64,000 nt of DNA from Succinimonas sp045124755 (GTDB taxonomy: Bacteria; Pseudomonadota; Gammaproteobacteria; Enterobacterales; Succinivibrionaceae). A model generated the notes under the pieces. The model was not told where the DNA came from and ran no database searches. It saw only the letters and a list, made by a program, of their open reading frames with translations. A program made the translations under genes and the position numbers. Location of the stretch: the NCBI RefSeq assembly GCF_045124755.1, contig NZ_JBGVMK010000129.1; one strand, 5' to 3'. Shown piece by piece: positions 34,101 to 42,356 of the stretch; position 1 is the stretch's first letter, and the number at the start of each line of letters is the position of its first letter.

Positions 34101-35633
34101 AGTCTGCGCCTCCTCAGGCCCTTCGGACGTTTCCTGGAACTGGGCAAACGCGATTTCTATGCCGACAGCGCCATGCGGCTCAGGCCCTTCCGTAACAACA
34201 TCAGCTATTTCGGCATTGATGTGGATCAGCTGATGAAGGAACGGCCGGATCTGGCCCGGCAGGTGTTTACGGAAATCATGGAGCATTTCCAGAACGGAGA
34301 CTGGGGTCCGCTGCCGTACAGCCTGTACGAGGCCGGAGAGGCTGAACTGGCCTTCCGCACCATGCAGCAGTCCCGTCATGTAGGCAAAATCGTGATCGAG
34401 CCGCCTCTGGTTACTCCCAGAGCAGCTCAGGATCCGCACTCGGCCCTTCCGGTAAGCTCGCAAGGCTCCTACATTGTTACCGGAGGCCTGGGGGGATTCG
34501 GTCTCGCCACTGCCCGGCATCTCGCGAGCCGCGGCGCCGGAGCCTTGATTCTCCTGAGCCGGCAGGGCAAGACCGCCGCTAATGCCGCCTCTCTTGAGGA
34601 ACTGGCCTCCCTGAAGCTTCCGGACGGCGTTAAACGCCCGGTAATCCCTCTGGCTCAGGACGTCACAGATTACAGCGGTCTTGCAGAACAGTTGGATACC
34701 GCTCTCAGAGATCTGCCGCCTCTTAAGGGTATTGTTCATGCTGCGGCCGTGCTGGATGACGGCATGCTCACTGACATGACCCCGGAACGCCTGGAAAAGG
34801 TAATGCGGCCCAAGCTGGGAGGAGCCTTTAACCTCCACCGCTACAGCCTAGACAAGAAGCTGGATTTCTTTGTCATGTTCTCGTCTGCCACCACCCTCCT
34901 GGGGAACCCCGGGCAGACAAACTACGTGGCTGCCAATATGGGACTGGAAACTCTGGCTGCCCGGCGCCGCGCCATGGGGCTTCCCGGAGTCGCCGTGGGC
35001 TGGGGCGCTATCGGAGACACGGGTATGCTCACCAGAGACAGCCGCGCCATGGATTCCCTGAGCCGGGTAACCGGCATCACCCCGCTCAAAGCTTCTCAGG
35101 CTCTGGAAGCCCTGGAGGATCTCAAGGATACCTGTAGTCCGGCTCCGGCTCTCCTAATTGCCGACTGGAAGCGGCTCTCCCGCATGCCTCTGGGCCGGAT
35201 GCCCCGCTTTACGGCTCTCCGGGTGGATGCAGATGACAGCGAGGACACCTCCCTGTCCGACATCGTGAAGAATCTGCCCCAGGATAAGGCCATGGCGAGG
35301 ATCACAGAAATCATCACCTCCATTATCGCCAGAATCATGGGCGTTCCGGCTGCCTCGGTTAAAACCGGCGCTCCTCTATCTGGCATGGGCATGGATTCCC
35401 TGATGGCGGTAGAAATGATGGTGGCTATTGAGGATCGCCTGGAAGGAAAATCCATCATCGGCGGCATTACCGCAAGCTCCAGCATTCGCGACGTGGCCAC
35501 GCGCATCTACGCCCTGCTGTCCAGCGGCGATGAAGCTAATGACGTGCGCAACGCTCTGGAGACTAAACACGGCGTTACTATCACTGACAGCCTGGCTGCC
35601 AGTATCAAAAAGGAAGTCGGGATTAACAAATGA
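28173..35633 (+). CDS. Highly reducing type I polyketide/fatty acid synthase (RkpA-like)
   Basis: The 2486-residue product is one reducing module. KS: DTACSS (Cys178), HGTGT (His313) and NLGH (His351). AT: GHSVG (Ser625). DH: HKIGDNAYYP (His about 926) and LLDGGMQ (about 1091). A region around 1350-1510 resembles a degenerate methyltransferase (FHCLHLADDIPAALRRCRGA) without a clear SAM-binding GxGxG. ER: GLNFRDVM and HGAAGGVGLAAAQIA (about 1899). KR: GGLGGFG (about 2104) and NYVAAN. ACP: GMDSLMAVE (Ser about 2408). There is no thioesterase. The TTG start follows GGAG by eight bases. Length and following genes match rhizobial RkpA. It probably builds a saturated acyl chain handed to the oxoamine synthase. 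Confidence 0.93.
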   Translation: MSSLVNFPIAIIGVACRLPGGIRSLDNLWSVISQKKDAVTHIPPERWDTSLYLHPRRNMQGRAVTDCAGVIDGIYDFDQSFFGISRTEAESMDPQQRILLELTWEALEDAGIIPSTLAGSDTAVFVGAASTDAGSIHADDICSTTPYSMTGTNLSIISNRISYIYNFHGPSMTIDTACSSAMHALHQACQTLASGGAGMAVAGGVNALLSPYPFVGFSQGHILSATGRCKVFDASGDGYVRAEGGGIVLLQPLDEALAQGRHIHGIIRCIGINSDGRTQGIALPSKEAQADLLQEIYTRAGISPDRLAYVEAHGTGTAVGDPIETSALGQVLGQKRRDPLWVGSVKCNLGHLETASAMAGLMKALTVLKERRISPQIHLNKINPAIDTEKLNLRFPLEVEDLPEVDGQPCIGISSFGFGGANGHLVIEAAAPDQKKKTVHPEVPPLFLSAKSEESLRMLAGSYAQRTEAAPEDYYDLAYGALNKKELLPLRLAVEGNDPAAVAAALKQFAAGDEKNAGSVVTGEATPPSPQAVKTAFVFSGNGGQWAGMGKDMMENAAFAAKAKEVADLMLPLSGVNLLDLLNNATAADIAHTDIAQQLLFLIQVGLCAALDEKGIRADAAFGHSVGEVAAAWYTGVMSLKEAVKIIYYRSMHQESTAGAGRMAAVSISAEEAREIVARYSEVELAGINSSDAVTLSGDATSLEKIGAELKSRRIFFKMLPLNYAFHSARMDSIHEALLEDLRDLETGKPKLHFISSVTGKEHLTGCPASYWWDNVRQPVNFREAEQTAIAMGARHFLEIGPHSILLRYLRSGLDKADCADGNAVEGWVGGTLTRNSGTEQFSAAWKTAWTHGWPADLSGHFPAAGNDISLPSYAWNNVECLVTPTPECQGFVRNTADHPLLGRRLHSQNVWEKTVDLESLPWLKDHKIGDNAYYPAAAFLEMVLAAAWKVSQESAPVAVCNTAILRPVILRENQPVVLRTTVAAADGEIRVEARPFMQDEPWTLHVKSRIIKTGTTPRTITLMEAPEEFGVEVTSEELYDVTVKVNMGFGPVFRRLDCCWKEGNDVLTRFKQEAGEPAWASGMLIPPPLLDGGMQSIYAVISEAEKESPFPRLPYWFDKCILMKPGVPAYAMARKVRSSRFTTVCNVSLFSKDGQELLRMEGGRVRIVEQLAAPRPQEYATFAVPLPHPETPVPQDLPEARVLAEKLESQVTDLARDADWRRYCDEVLPLREMAALALIQELENSAADLTQAELAVHLRQYAAAKQHVMDAGLPPFADIWRTLITEDPRSSAVNFLLANARRTLLDQAEKLPADSPVWAEYRRQEYKSESRICGYALDELCRNVPGKLSVLEINATPASLSRLMSPALRTQRRILAALGESEIQILKQVVLSADRAAGDAPLETGEWNFAKTECPQKVHAAVAFHCLHLADDIPAALRRCRGALHDNGLFIMAEREPNIVDDLLFGQDKNWWVSASDNAGSVSRLMTADEWNRALKDAGFKDIAVIRPDAAHPSFIIMARAEAAPQAQKPAAPEALWLLSSDSNTPPAVCEILNKLEQEAASGGTEVIRLTAGAKLSLDGAAWQCRPDSATDWQAVWEALAARGLPLHVVDALELGGDELSLTAALNQCAALTELARGWHAADRPAATLRVLTEHAQSCPDSADKELRPSQATVIGAARVLMNEMPGLETTCIDLHISGAAASDQALIAAALTELLHPSKEREIILSGDRRYVLRSENTVYRSSDKTGGTCRLKCVAPGHLETLRWQPADLKEPGSDEVRVAVRAVGLNFRDVMWAMNMLPEEALENGFSGPGLGIECAGIADTVGSQVTGIVPGQRVLCFGSQCFAGHVITSARAVTQIPEEWSFADAATVPVAFYTAWYALRHLAHMQPGERLLIHGAAGGVGLAAAQIATTLGLEVFATAGSGDKQHMLRLLGVEHIYNSRSYSFHDEILADTGGAGVDAVLNSLAGEGIDQSLRLLRPFGRFLELGKRDFYADSAMRLRPFRNNISYFGIDVDQLMKERPDLARQVFTEIMEHFQNGDWGPLPYSLYEAGEAELAFRTMQQSRHVGKIVIEPPLVTPRAAQDPHSALPVSSQGSYIVTGGLGGFGLATARHLASRGAGALILLSRQGKTAANAASLEELASLKLPDGVKRPVIPLAQDVTDYSGLAEQLDTALRDLPPLKGIVHAAAVLDDGMLTDMTPERLEKVMRPKLGGAFNLHRYSLDKKLDFFVMFSSATTLLGNPGQTNYVAANMGLETLAARRRAMGLPGVAVGWGAIGDTGMLTRDSRAMDSLSRVTGITPLKASQALEALEDLKDTCSPAPALLIADWKRLSRMPLGRMPRFTALRVDADDSEDTSLSDIVKNLPQDKAMARITEIITSIIARIMGVPAASVKTGAPLSGMGMDSLMAVEMMVAIEDRLEGKSIIGGITASSSIRDVATRIYALLSSGDEANDVRNALETKHGVTITDSLAASIKKEVGINK

Positions 35634-36982
35634 GCGAAAATAAAAAACGTTTCGGCATGAGCAAGGCTGACAAGGAACGCCTCTTGGCTGCCATGCGCAG
35701 CCAGACTCCGGCGGCCCCGGAGCAGCGGCGCACCGCCCGCCGGATCATTGCCCCGGAGCTATTACGTTTTGATACGATGCCGGAATACACTGAAATTCAG
35801 GTGCAGAAGGCGGTAGCCAAACAGCTGGGACTGGATGATGTCTACTATATGCTTCATGACGGCAGAGCCACCAATCATACCAGCATAAACGGCCGGGATT
35901 ATCTGAACTTTTCCACCTACGACTATCTGGGCCTTAACGGAGATCCCCGGGTGCGGGAAGCCGCCATGGCTGCTGCTGAAAAGTTTGGCATGTCCGCCTC
36001 CGCCAGCCGGCTCACCGCCGGAGAACGGCCGCCCCACCGGGAGTTGGAGGCCGCCATCTCCTCTCTGTGCGGTACTGAATCCGCTCTCTGCTATGTCAGC
36101 GGCCACAGCGCCAATGTGTCCACTCTGAACTGCCTGTTCGGCGCCCGGGATGTCATTTTTTACGACGAGCTCTGCCACAACTCTCTGATTCTGGGAGCCT
36201 CCCATTCCGGCGCTGCCCGCTACTCCTATACCAACAATGACATGGAGGCTCTGGACAAGCTGCTAGAGGAGCACCGCTACAACTATCAGCGGGCTATTAT
36301 CGTCACCGAAGGCCTATTCAGCATGGACGGCTGTCTCTGCGACCTCATGCGACTTCTGGACCTCAAAAAGAAGCACGGCTGCATGCTGATGGTGGACGAG
36401 GCCCACTCCATGGGGGTGGTAGGCCAGACCGGTTCCGGCGTCAGGGAATACTTCGGCGTGCCGTCCGATGCGGTGGATATCTGGATGGGCACCCTCAGCA
36501 AATCCTTCTGCGGCTGTGGCGGCTATATTGCCGGTTCTGCTGCCCTTATAGAGTTTCTGAAGTTCAAGTCCCCCAGCTACGTTTACAGCGTGGGCATGCC
36601 CCCCGCCATGGCCGCCGCCTCAAATGAGGCTATCCGCCTAATGCTGGCTGAACCGGAGCGGGTGGACCGGCTGCACCGAAACGGCAATCTCTTTGTCTCC
36701 CTTGCTAAAGAAAAGGGCCTGGACACCGGGAAATCACAGGGATTTTCAGTGGTTCCGGTTATCACCGGCGATTCCATCTGCTCCGGCCTCTGCTATCAGG
36801 AGTTGAAAAACCGGGGCATTCTGGCGCTGCCCATCATTTATCCCGCTGTTGAGGAGGGCAAGGCCAGACTCCGGTTCTTTATCTCCGCCATGCACACGGA
36901 GGAGGATATCAGAACTGCGGTAAATGCGGTTTCAGAAGCCCTGCCCGTCGCGCAGGAAAAGGCCAAGTCCTATGCCAAATGA
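35630..36982 (+). CDS. Alpha-oxoamine synthase (RkpG/WcbT-like)
   Basis: This PLP enzyme belongs to the family of 8-amino-7-oxononanoate synthase, KBL and serine palmitoyltransferase, which condense an acyl thioester with an amino acid. The PLP lysine is in GTLSKSFCGCGGYIAG. Other family blocks are NFSTYDYLGLNGDPRV, GMSASASRLTAGERPPHREL, FYDELCHNSL, IIVTEGLFSMDG and LMVDEAHSMGVVG. The start overlaps the PKS stop by four bases (ATGA). The extra 70-residue N-terminus is typical of the capsule-lipid subgroup rather than BioF. Inferred role: release of the PKS-bound chain as an aminoketone lipid, perhaps a membrane anchor. The amino acid used cannot be read from sequence. Confidence 0.9.
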   Translation: MSENKKRFGMSKADKERLLAAMRSQTPAAPEQRRTARRIIAPELLRFDTMPEYTEIQVQKAVAKQLGLDDVYYMLHDGRATNHTSINGRDYLNFSTYDYLGLNGDPRVREAAMAAAEKFGMSASASRLTAGERPPHRELEAAISSLCGTESALCYVSGHSANVSTLNCLFGARDVIFYDELCHNSLILGASHSGAARYSYTNNDMEALDKLLEEHRYNYQRAIIVTEGLFSMDGCLCDLMRLLDLKKKHGCMLMVDEAHSMGVVGQTGSGVREYFGVPSDAVDIWMGTLSKSFCGCGGYIAGSAALIEFLKFKSPSYVYSVGMPPAMAAASNEAIRLMLAEPERVDRLHRNGNLFVSLAKEKGLDTGKSQGFSVVPVITGDSICSGLCYQELKNRGILALPIIYPAVEEGKARLRFFISAMHTEEDIRTAVNAVSEALPVAQEKAKSYAK

Positions 36983-38381
36983 ACAGCGCTCTTTTCTCTT
37001 TCTCCAGGGCCCTCTGAGTCCGTTTTTTCGGAGACTGGGTCAGGCCATCGCCAGAGAAGGCGCCCTAGTTAACCGCGTCAATTTCTGCGGCGGCGATGTG
37101 TTTTACTGGCCCCGGGGCAACACCCACTGGTGGCAGGGACATGTATACGAATGGCCCCTGTGGGTGGGCGAACTCATGAAGCGTTACCAGGTAACCGATC
37201 TGGTGCTAGTGGGAGACTGGCGACCGCTCCATCGGGAAGCCATCTGGCTGGCAAAATTTCAGGGCTGCCGCATCTGGGTTTACGAAGAAGGCTATCTCCG
37301 TCCGGGCTATATCACCCTTGAGGAAGGCGGCGTCAATGCTTATTCGCGTCTCCCTCGCACACCGGAGGGCGTTCATAAGAGAGCTCTGGAAATTGCCGGA
37401 AAAAGTATCTGGGAACCCTCCCAGAATGAAAACCCCATGCTGGGGCGCGTACTTAAAACAGCCTGGAATCATGTGGGAAACGTGATACTATGGTCGCTGT
37501 TCCACCGCTATCGCACCCATCGCCCCTACAATATCGCCCGAGAACTCATGGGGCATGTTCCCCGTCTCCTTAATCGCTCCAAGCGCCGCAGACACGGCAT
37601 TTCGGTAACCAAGGACATCCTCTCCGGAGACGCTCCGTTTTATCTGATGCCCCTTCAGCTGGATGCAGATTCTCAGGTACGGCGCCATTCTCCCTTTACC
37701 GGCATGCTGGAATGTATGGCATTGGTCATAACTGATTTTGCCCGCAACGCTCCGAAAGACGCCTTCCTGGTTTTTAAAAACCATCCCCTGGATAACGGGC
37801 TCCGCAATTACCGTCGCTATATGCGCTCGCTGGGCCGCGCTGCCGGATGTTCCGCAAGGCTCCGGTTCGTGGAGGAGGTAAAAGCCACCGGACTCATTAC
37901 CAAAGCCCGGGGAATCATTCTCTGTAACAGCACCATGGGGATGGTGGCACTCATTAAAAACAAGCCGGTGTACTGTCTGGGAGAAAGCATTTATGCCATG
38001 CCCGGACTGGCGGTAAATGAAAAGGAGATGCCTCTTTCCGAATTCTGGACTGCTCTCCCCCGGCCGAATAAGAAGCTCCGGGATGAGTTTTTTCGGGTCA
38101 TCAAGCATGATGCTCTGATCCCGGGCAACTTTTATTCTCCCGAGGGTATCGAAGAAGCCATCAATGCCTCTCTGGAACGCATGGGGTTAACAGAAAGTAC
38201 TGCCGGGAAAAACAAGGAGTCAAAAGAGGTCACTCCGGAGCCTCCTGCAGCCTCCCTTGCGGCAGACGGGCCTCCCAAAGAGCCGGCACCAAAAGCAACT
38301 GACAACACAGAAGGGGCGGCAGAACCATCTCACAAAACAGCTGGAAAAACTGCCGGAACAGCAGAAGGAAAAACAGAATGA
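36972..38381 (+). CDS. KpsS-like capsule polysaccharide (Kdo) transferase (RkpJ-like)
   Basis: The 469-residue product matches the KpsS/LipA family: RSFLFLQGPLSPFFRRLG at the N-terminus, NFCGGDVFYWP, LVLVGDWRPLHREAIWLAK, WVYEEGYLRPGYITLE, FLVFKNHPLDNGLRNYRR and LCNSTMGMVALIKNKPVYCL. KpsS adds the first Kdo to the phosphatidylglycerol acceptor in E. coli group 2 capsules. The last 60 residues are a low-complexity Glu/Pro/Thr/Ala tail. I choose the ATG at 36972, which overlaps the previous gene by 11 bases, because the family N-terminus begins there. No kpsM/T/E/D export genes are in the window. Confidence 0.88.
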   Translation: MPNEQRSFLFLQGPLSPFFRRLGQAIAREGALVNRVNFCGGDVFYWPRGNTHWWQGHVYEWPLWVGELMKRYQVTDLVLVGDWRPLHREAIWLAKFQGCRIWVYEEGYLRPGYITLEEGGVNAYSRLPRTPEGVHKRALEIAGKSIWEPSQNENPMLGRVLKTAWNHVGNVILWSLFHRYRTHRPYNIARELMGHVPRLLNRSKRRRHGISVTKDILSGDAPFYLMPLQLDADSQVRRHSPFTGMLECMALVITDFARNAPKDAFLVFKNHPLDNGLRNYRRYMRSLGRAAGCSARLRFVEEVKATGLITKARGIILCNSTMGMVALIKNKPVYCLGESIYAMPGLAVNEKEMPLSEFWTALPRPNKKLRDEFFRVIKHDALIPGNFYSPEGIEEAINASLERMGLTESTAGKNKESKEVTPEPPAASLAADGPPKEPAPKATDNTEGAAEPSHKTAGKTAGTAEGKTE

Positions 38382-38980
38382 TGAACGAGCCTGTATTCCG
38401 GCCCGGCGCCGAAGGGGATATCCCGGAGCTGGCTTCCCGCATCAAAGAGGTGTCTCCCGAAGTGGTGGACACCCTGCTCAAGGGACTTCTGCCGGGCATC
38501 AGCGCCGAACACATCCTTACTATGGCCCTCAGAGACAAAAGCACCCACTACAGCTACCGTAACTGCGTAATTGCGGAAATAGACGGCATTATCGCCGGGC
38601 TGTTATTCGGGTATCCGGCTGAGGAACACACCATCCCCCCGCTTATGGAACGCATGGTGCCCTCATCACGCCTGGAACCTCTGCGAGAGCTCTTGACCAT
38701 GAGCGTTCCGGGAAGCCTTTATATCAACACCTTATGGGTAAATCAGGAGATCCGGGGTATGGGAATGGCTGACGCTTTAATGGACTATGCCCGCTTCTGG
38801 GCGGAAAGTCTCGGCAAAAAGTCCCTGAGCCTGTTCTGCTGGCGGGACAACGAACGAGCCCGGGCCTTCTATCTTAAGCAGGGTTTTATTCCCGTGCGGG
38901 AAATTGCTGCAAAACCCCCCATCACCAAGTTTCACGAAAGCGGAGATCTTTTTGAGCTCAAGCTTGAGAGTTCTTCATGA
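38378..38980 (+). CDS. GNAT-family N-acetyltransferase
   Basis: The 200-residue product has the GNAT layout: NCVIAEIDGIIAGLLFGY (beta4 region), LYINTLWVNQEIRGMGMADA with the acetyl-CoA-binding RGMGMA (Q/RxxGxG/A), and SLFCWRDNERARAFYLKQGF near the C-terminus. It overlaps the KpsS-like gene by four bases and the next gene by four bases, so it is firmly within the operon. It may acetylate an amino group on the lipid or glycan. The acceptor is not known. An alternative ATG three bases on (38381) is equally possible. Confidence 0.85.
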   Translation: MMNEPVFRPGAEGDIPELASRIKEVSPEVVDTLLKGLLPGISAEHILTMALRDKSTHYSYRNCVIAEIDGIIAGLLFGYPAEEHTIPPLMERMVPSSRLEPLRELLTMSVPGSLYINTLWVNQEIRGMGMADALMDYARFWAESLGKKSLSLFCWRDNERARAFYLKQGFIPVREIAAKPPITKFHESGDLFELKLESSS

Positions 38981-40536
38981 ATGAAATTCTCTGGTTAGGC
39001 GCCTTGCTGCCAGTGGCCGTAATTGCGCATCGGCTATCTACGGCACATCCCCTCCCTAAAAGGCCTGCTTTTGCGGATTTGGCGGCCTTAATTGTTAATG
39101 CTTGGTGCTTTGCCCTGCTCTGGTGTCTCAGCGGCCGGATTCTTTTTACCGTAACCCTGACAGCCATGCTCACCGCGGCCCTGTGGATCGCCAATAAAGC
39201 CAAAATGAAGGCCCTCAGGGATGAGCCGCTGGTGATAACCGATGTAGCCCTGGCCTGGCAGGTTATCCGCTTTCCGGGGCTGTACCTCCCTTTTCTGCCC
39301 TGCAAAATCCTGATCCCCGGCGGCATCATCTGGAGCCTCCTGTGCCTGGCTCTGTGGTTCTCCGGAGAAGCCGCGGCAGCGGCATACGGCTGGTGGATCA
39401 TTGTCGCCCTGCCGCCGGTTTTGCTGCTTCTGATCCGGCTGAGTCCGGCCCGGTTTGCTGAGTATTTGCTGTCTCCCTTTCAGCTGAAATTCGACCCCAG
39501 ACTTGATGCGGAAAAGTACGGCCCCATGGGAGCGGCTCTCCTGCATCTTATCTGGCATCTCAGCCATAACCCCGCATCACGCGCGATAATCAAAGAGGGA
39601 GAACTTCCGGAACCTGCCATGCCTCCGGTCTGGGGCGCTTCCTTTCAGAACCTGCTCGCGGCCCCTCCTGCAGCGTCACAGCTTCCCAACATCTTTCTGG
39701 TGCAGGCGGAATCCTTCTGCGATCCCCGGGTATTCTCTCCGGCTGTCCCCCGGGATCTCCTCCCAAACTGGGATGCCCTGACCTCTCAGGGACAAAGCGG
39801 AGCATTCCGGGTACGGGATTTCGGGGCCTATACCCTGCGCACCGAATTTGCCGCGCTTACGGGACAGCCTCCGGAAGTTCTGGGCACCTATGCCTTCTAT
39901 CCTTATCTGGCAGCCCTGAAAACTCCGGTCTGGTCCATGGCATATTTTCTGCGCAAGTTCGGATACCGCGCTGTCTGCCTGCATCCCTTTCACCGGGAAT
40001 TCTTCTTCCGGCACCGGGCGATGCCGCATATGGGGTTTCAAGAATTTGTCACCATGGAATCTTTTCCGAAAAGGGATACCTACGGACCCTACATCAGCGA
40101 TAAGAGCGTAGCAGAGGCGATGACAGATCTTATAAGGGAGAGCAAAGAGCCGGTGTTTTGCTTTGCCATTACCATGGAAAGTCACGGCCCCTGGCTTCCA
40201 GGCCGCTTTAAAAAGGAATTTCCGGACGGAGATGCCCCTAAAATCCCCGGACTCTCAGATCCGGTATGCCGCTATCTTGCTCACGTTAAAAATGCTGATG
40301 CCATGATGGGTATGCTGGCAGAGGGGCTCTCAAAAGCAGATAGGCCCGGGGTGATGGCACTTTACGGGGATCATCTTCCCAACCTGCCGGATCTTATTAC
40401 CGAAGGAGAGACTGCTACTCCTTATATCGTCTGGAAAACAGATAGCACTCCGGGGAGCGGGATCAAAAAGGATATCCGTCCGGAGGAAATCGGAGGGGGG
40501 ATATTATCATTTTTTTGGGGTAGTGTTTCATCATAA
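38977..40536 (+). CDS. Membrane sulfatase-fold transferase, LTA-synthase-like (RkpI/WcbQ-like)
   Basis: The 519-residue product has about five membrane helices in the first 165 residues, followed by an alkaline-phosphatase/sulfatase-type extracytoplasmic domain. Markers are IFLVQAESFCDP (metal-binding Glu), RTEFAALTGQPPE (candidate nucleophile Thr), AITMESHGPWLPGRF, and LYGDHLPNLP (GDH metal site). These are the hallmarks of the LtaS/MdoB group, which move phosphoglycerol or phosphoethanolamine. The start overlaps the GNAT stop (ATGA). It ends the five-gene operon, matching the place of rkpI in rhizobia. The donor is unknown. Confidence 0.85.
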   Translation: MNEILWLGALLPVAVIAHRLSTAHPLPKRPAFADLAALIVNAWCFALLWCLSGRILFTVTLTAMLTAALWIANKAKMKALRDEPLVITDVALAWQVIRFPGLYLPFLPCKILIPGGIIWSLLCLALWFSGEAAAAAYGWWIIVALPPVLLLLIRLSPARFAEYLLSPFQLKFDPRLDAEKYGPMGAALLHLIWHLSHNPASRAIIKEGELPEPAMPPVWGASFQNLLAAPPAASQLPNIFLVQAESFCDPRVFSPAVPRDLLPNWDALTSQGQSGAFRVRDFGAYTLRTEFAALTGQPPEVLGTYAFYPYLAALKTPVWSMAYFLRKFGYRAVCLHPFHREFFFRHRAMPHMGFQEFVTMESFPKRDTYGPYISDKSVAEAMTDLIRESKEPVFCFAITMESHGPWLPGRFKKEFPDGDAPKIPGLSDPVCRYLAHVKNADAMMGMLAEGLSKADRPGVMALYGDHLPNLPDLITEGETATPYIVWKTDSTPGSGIKKDIRPEEIGGGILSFFWGSVSS

Positions 40537-41120
40537 AACTGTTTTATAAACAAAAAATAGTAAATGAATTAACTGCTATCAATTTTATTGATTGTTGTAC
40601 TTTATATAGTTTTGGTGATTGTTAGTATTTACATATCTCGCTAAAAAATCCTCTTTTCTTACAGACTTTTGAGATCTTCTCCACTTATTTTTAATCTAAC
40701 TCTTCTTCTTGGAGACATACTTATGGAATAATGATCAGTGTGAGTCATTTCTGTTTTTGGTATGCCAACAAGAAGTGTATGCCTATTGTCATAAGGTATT
40801 ACCTCCAATAACCACTTATAAGGACAATCAAAGACTTAACATCTATTGATGACCCACCCGAAAGAACAAAAAAGAACAACGGTTTCATTCAAAATTATAC
40901 GGAATTAGTGTCAAAACAAACCAAAGAAGAGCCCTTAAACAGGAAATAAAAATAGTCAGATATAGGGGTATCGATCAAAAGAAAAAAACTCGGATAGCTA
41001 TGGGACACTGAAAAACAGCAAAAACAAAAAAATAAAGATATCAAATAACTGAAATTTTTAAAATTTACTAATATTGCTGTGATTTTAGAATAGTTTGCGG
41101 TTATGACAGAAGGTAGTTAT
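40537..41120. other. AT-rich gap at the left edge of the modification island
   Basis: This 584-base stretch marks a sharp drop in GC content between the capsule-lipid operon and the methyltransferase gene. I find no open frame with a ribosome site. Short coding-like fragments (about 40740-40970) are interrupted by stops and may be remnants, but no family is recognisable. No convincing terminator or target-site repeat is visible. Confidence 0.5.
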
Positions 41121-42356
41121 ATGGAGCGTTTTATTTGTGGAGAATGTTTAGAGGAAATGAAAAAAATGCCTAACGAAAGCATTGATTTCATTTTTACTTC
41201 TCCCCCATATGCTGATCAAGTAAAGGACTATGGTACTACTGGCATAAAGATCAAACCAAATCAATACGATAGTTGGTTTATTCCACGTGCTAAAGAAATG
41301 TACAGAATTCTAAAATCTAATGGGAGTTTTGTGCTTAATATTAATGATAAGCTTGATGGTAAATTTCAAAGTTTGTATGTATTTAAGCTTGTGGTCATGC
41401 TTGTCGAACAAGTTGGATTTCATTTAGTACGTGATTATATTTGGTATAATCCAGCAACTCCGCCGAATATATTTTCACGTGGAAATATGGGACGAACTAA
41501 AAAATCTCATGAGTATTGTTTGTGGTTCAGCAAATCTGATTCATGGACGTTTAATATGGACGCTATAAGAAAGCCTTACAGTGAGAAAATGTTGGAATTA
41601 TTTCAAGCTCCCGATATGGGAAATAGAAATGCAAATTCAAGACCTAGCCGCCATAATTTTGATTTGAGTCACACATGGAAGAACAATGGCGGTGCTGACC
41701 CGGGAAGTGTAATATCTATCAGTAATACTAGTAGCAACGATACATTTCATCGACTGTGCAAACAGTTTGGAACTGGACATCCAGCTCGTTTTCCTGAATC
41801 GCTTGTTGATTTTTTTGTAAAAGCAGGAACTAACGTGGGCGATGTGGTTCTTGATCCATTCGGTGGTTCAGGCACTACAGCAATTGTTGCTCATAGATTA
41901 GGTCGAAATTTCAAATATATAGAAATCAATCCAGATTTTTACGATATTGCACAGAAATGGTTTGAGGTTGAATTTTCATCTGATAAAGTATATTCCAAGA
42001 ATATGAATAACTTTTGTAAGAATGTAATTCCAACTTGTAAATGGCAATTGTTACCATTTGGTTTTTTATATGATTTGTATCAGGCATGGTTTCCAACAGT
42101 TGGGTTATATGAAAAGCCACAAACAAAGGAAGCGTTTATTAATCGTTTAATAAGTTATCTTGCAAATGATGATAATTTGATTATTTATAAGGATCGTTAT
42201 TTTACTGTAGATGGTACTAGTATGCAAATGCCAGAACCGTTGATTGCTCAGTACAAGTTGAAGAATTGGATGAATGATGATTTGAATTTAATTTGCAGTC
42301 CTATTATTCAAAAAAAATACAAGGGTATTTATAGAAAATGGCAAGTCAGCGCCTAA
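41121..42356 (+). CDS. Site-specific DNA methyltransferase (TSPPY type)
   Basis: The 411-residue product is a beta-arrangement amino-methyltransferase. Catalytic motif IV is TSPPY (residues 26-30) in FIFTSPPYADQVKDYG, and the SAM-binding motif I is DPFGGSGTTAIVAHRLGR (about residue 245) near the C-terminal side of the domain. TSPPY occurs in N4-cytosine and some N6-adenine enzymes, so the base modified cannot be fixed. About 120 further residues may help with target recognition or bind partners. I choose the ATG at 41121 with GAAGG seven bases upstream; an ATG at 41103 is possible. It leads a seven-gene AT-rich set and presumably marks host DNA. Confidence 0.9.
   Translation: MERFICGECLEEMKKMPNESIDFIFTSPPYADQVKDYGTTGIKIKPNQYDSWFIPRAKEMYRILKSNGSFVLNINDKLDGKFQSLYVFKLVVMLVEQVGFHLVRDYIWYNPATPPNIFSRGNMGRTKKSHEYCLWFSKSDSWTFNMDAIRKPYSEKMLELFQAPDMGNRNANSRPSRHNFDLSHTWKNNGGADPGSVISISNTSSNDTFHRLCKQFGTGHPARFPESLVDFFVKAGTNVGDVVLDPFGGSGTTAIVAHRLGRNFKYIEINPDFYDIAQKWFEVEFSSDKVYSKNMNNFCKNVIPTCKWQLLPFGFLYDLYQAWFPTVGLYEKPQTKEAFINRLISYLANDDNLIIYKDRYFTVDGTSMQMPEPLIAQYKLKNWMNDDLNLICSPIIQKKYKGIYRKWQVSA

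Noticed and set aside
32298..34838. Long minus-strand frames across the PKS gene
   Set aside because: Shadows of ER and upstream PKS domains, which carry full catalytic motifs on the plus strand.
40537..41102. Remnant of a transposase or other gene
   Set aside because: Only short, interrupted coding-like pieces; no recognisable domain, inverted repeats or target duplication.
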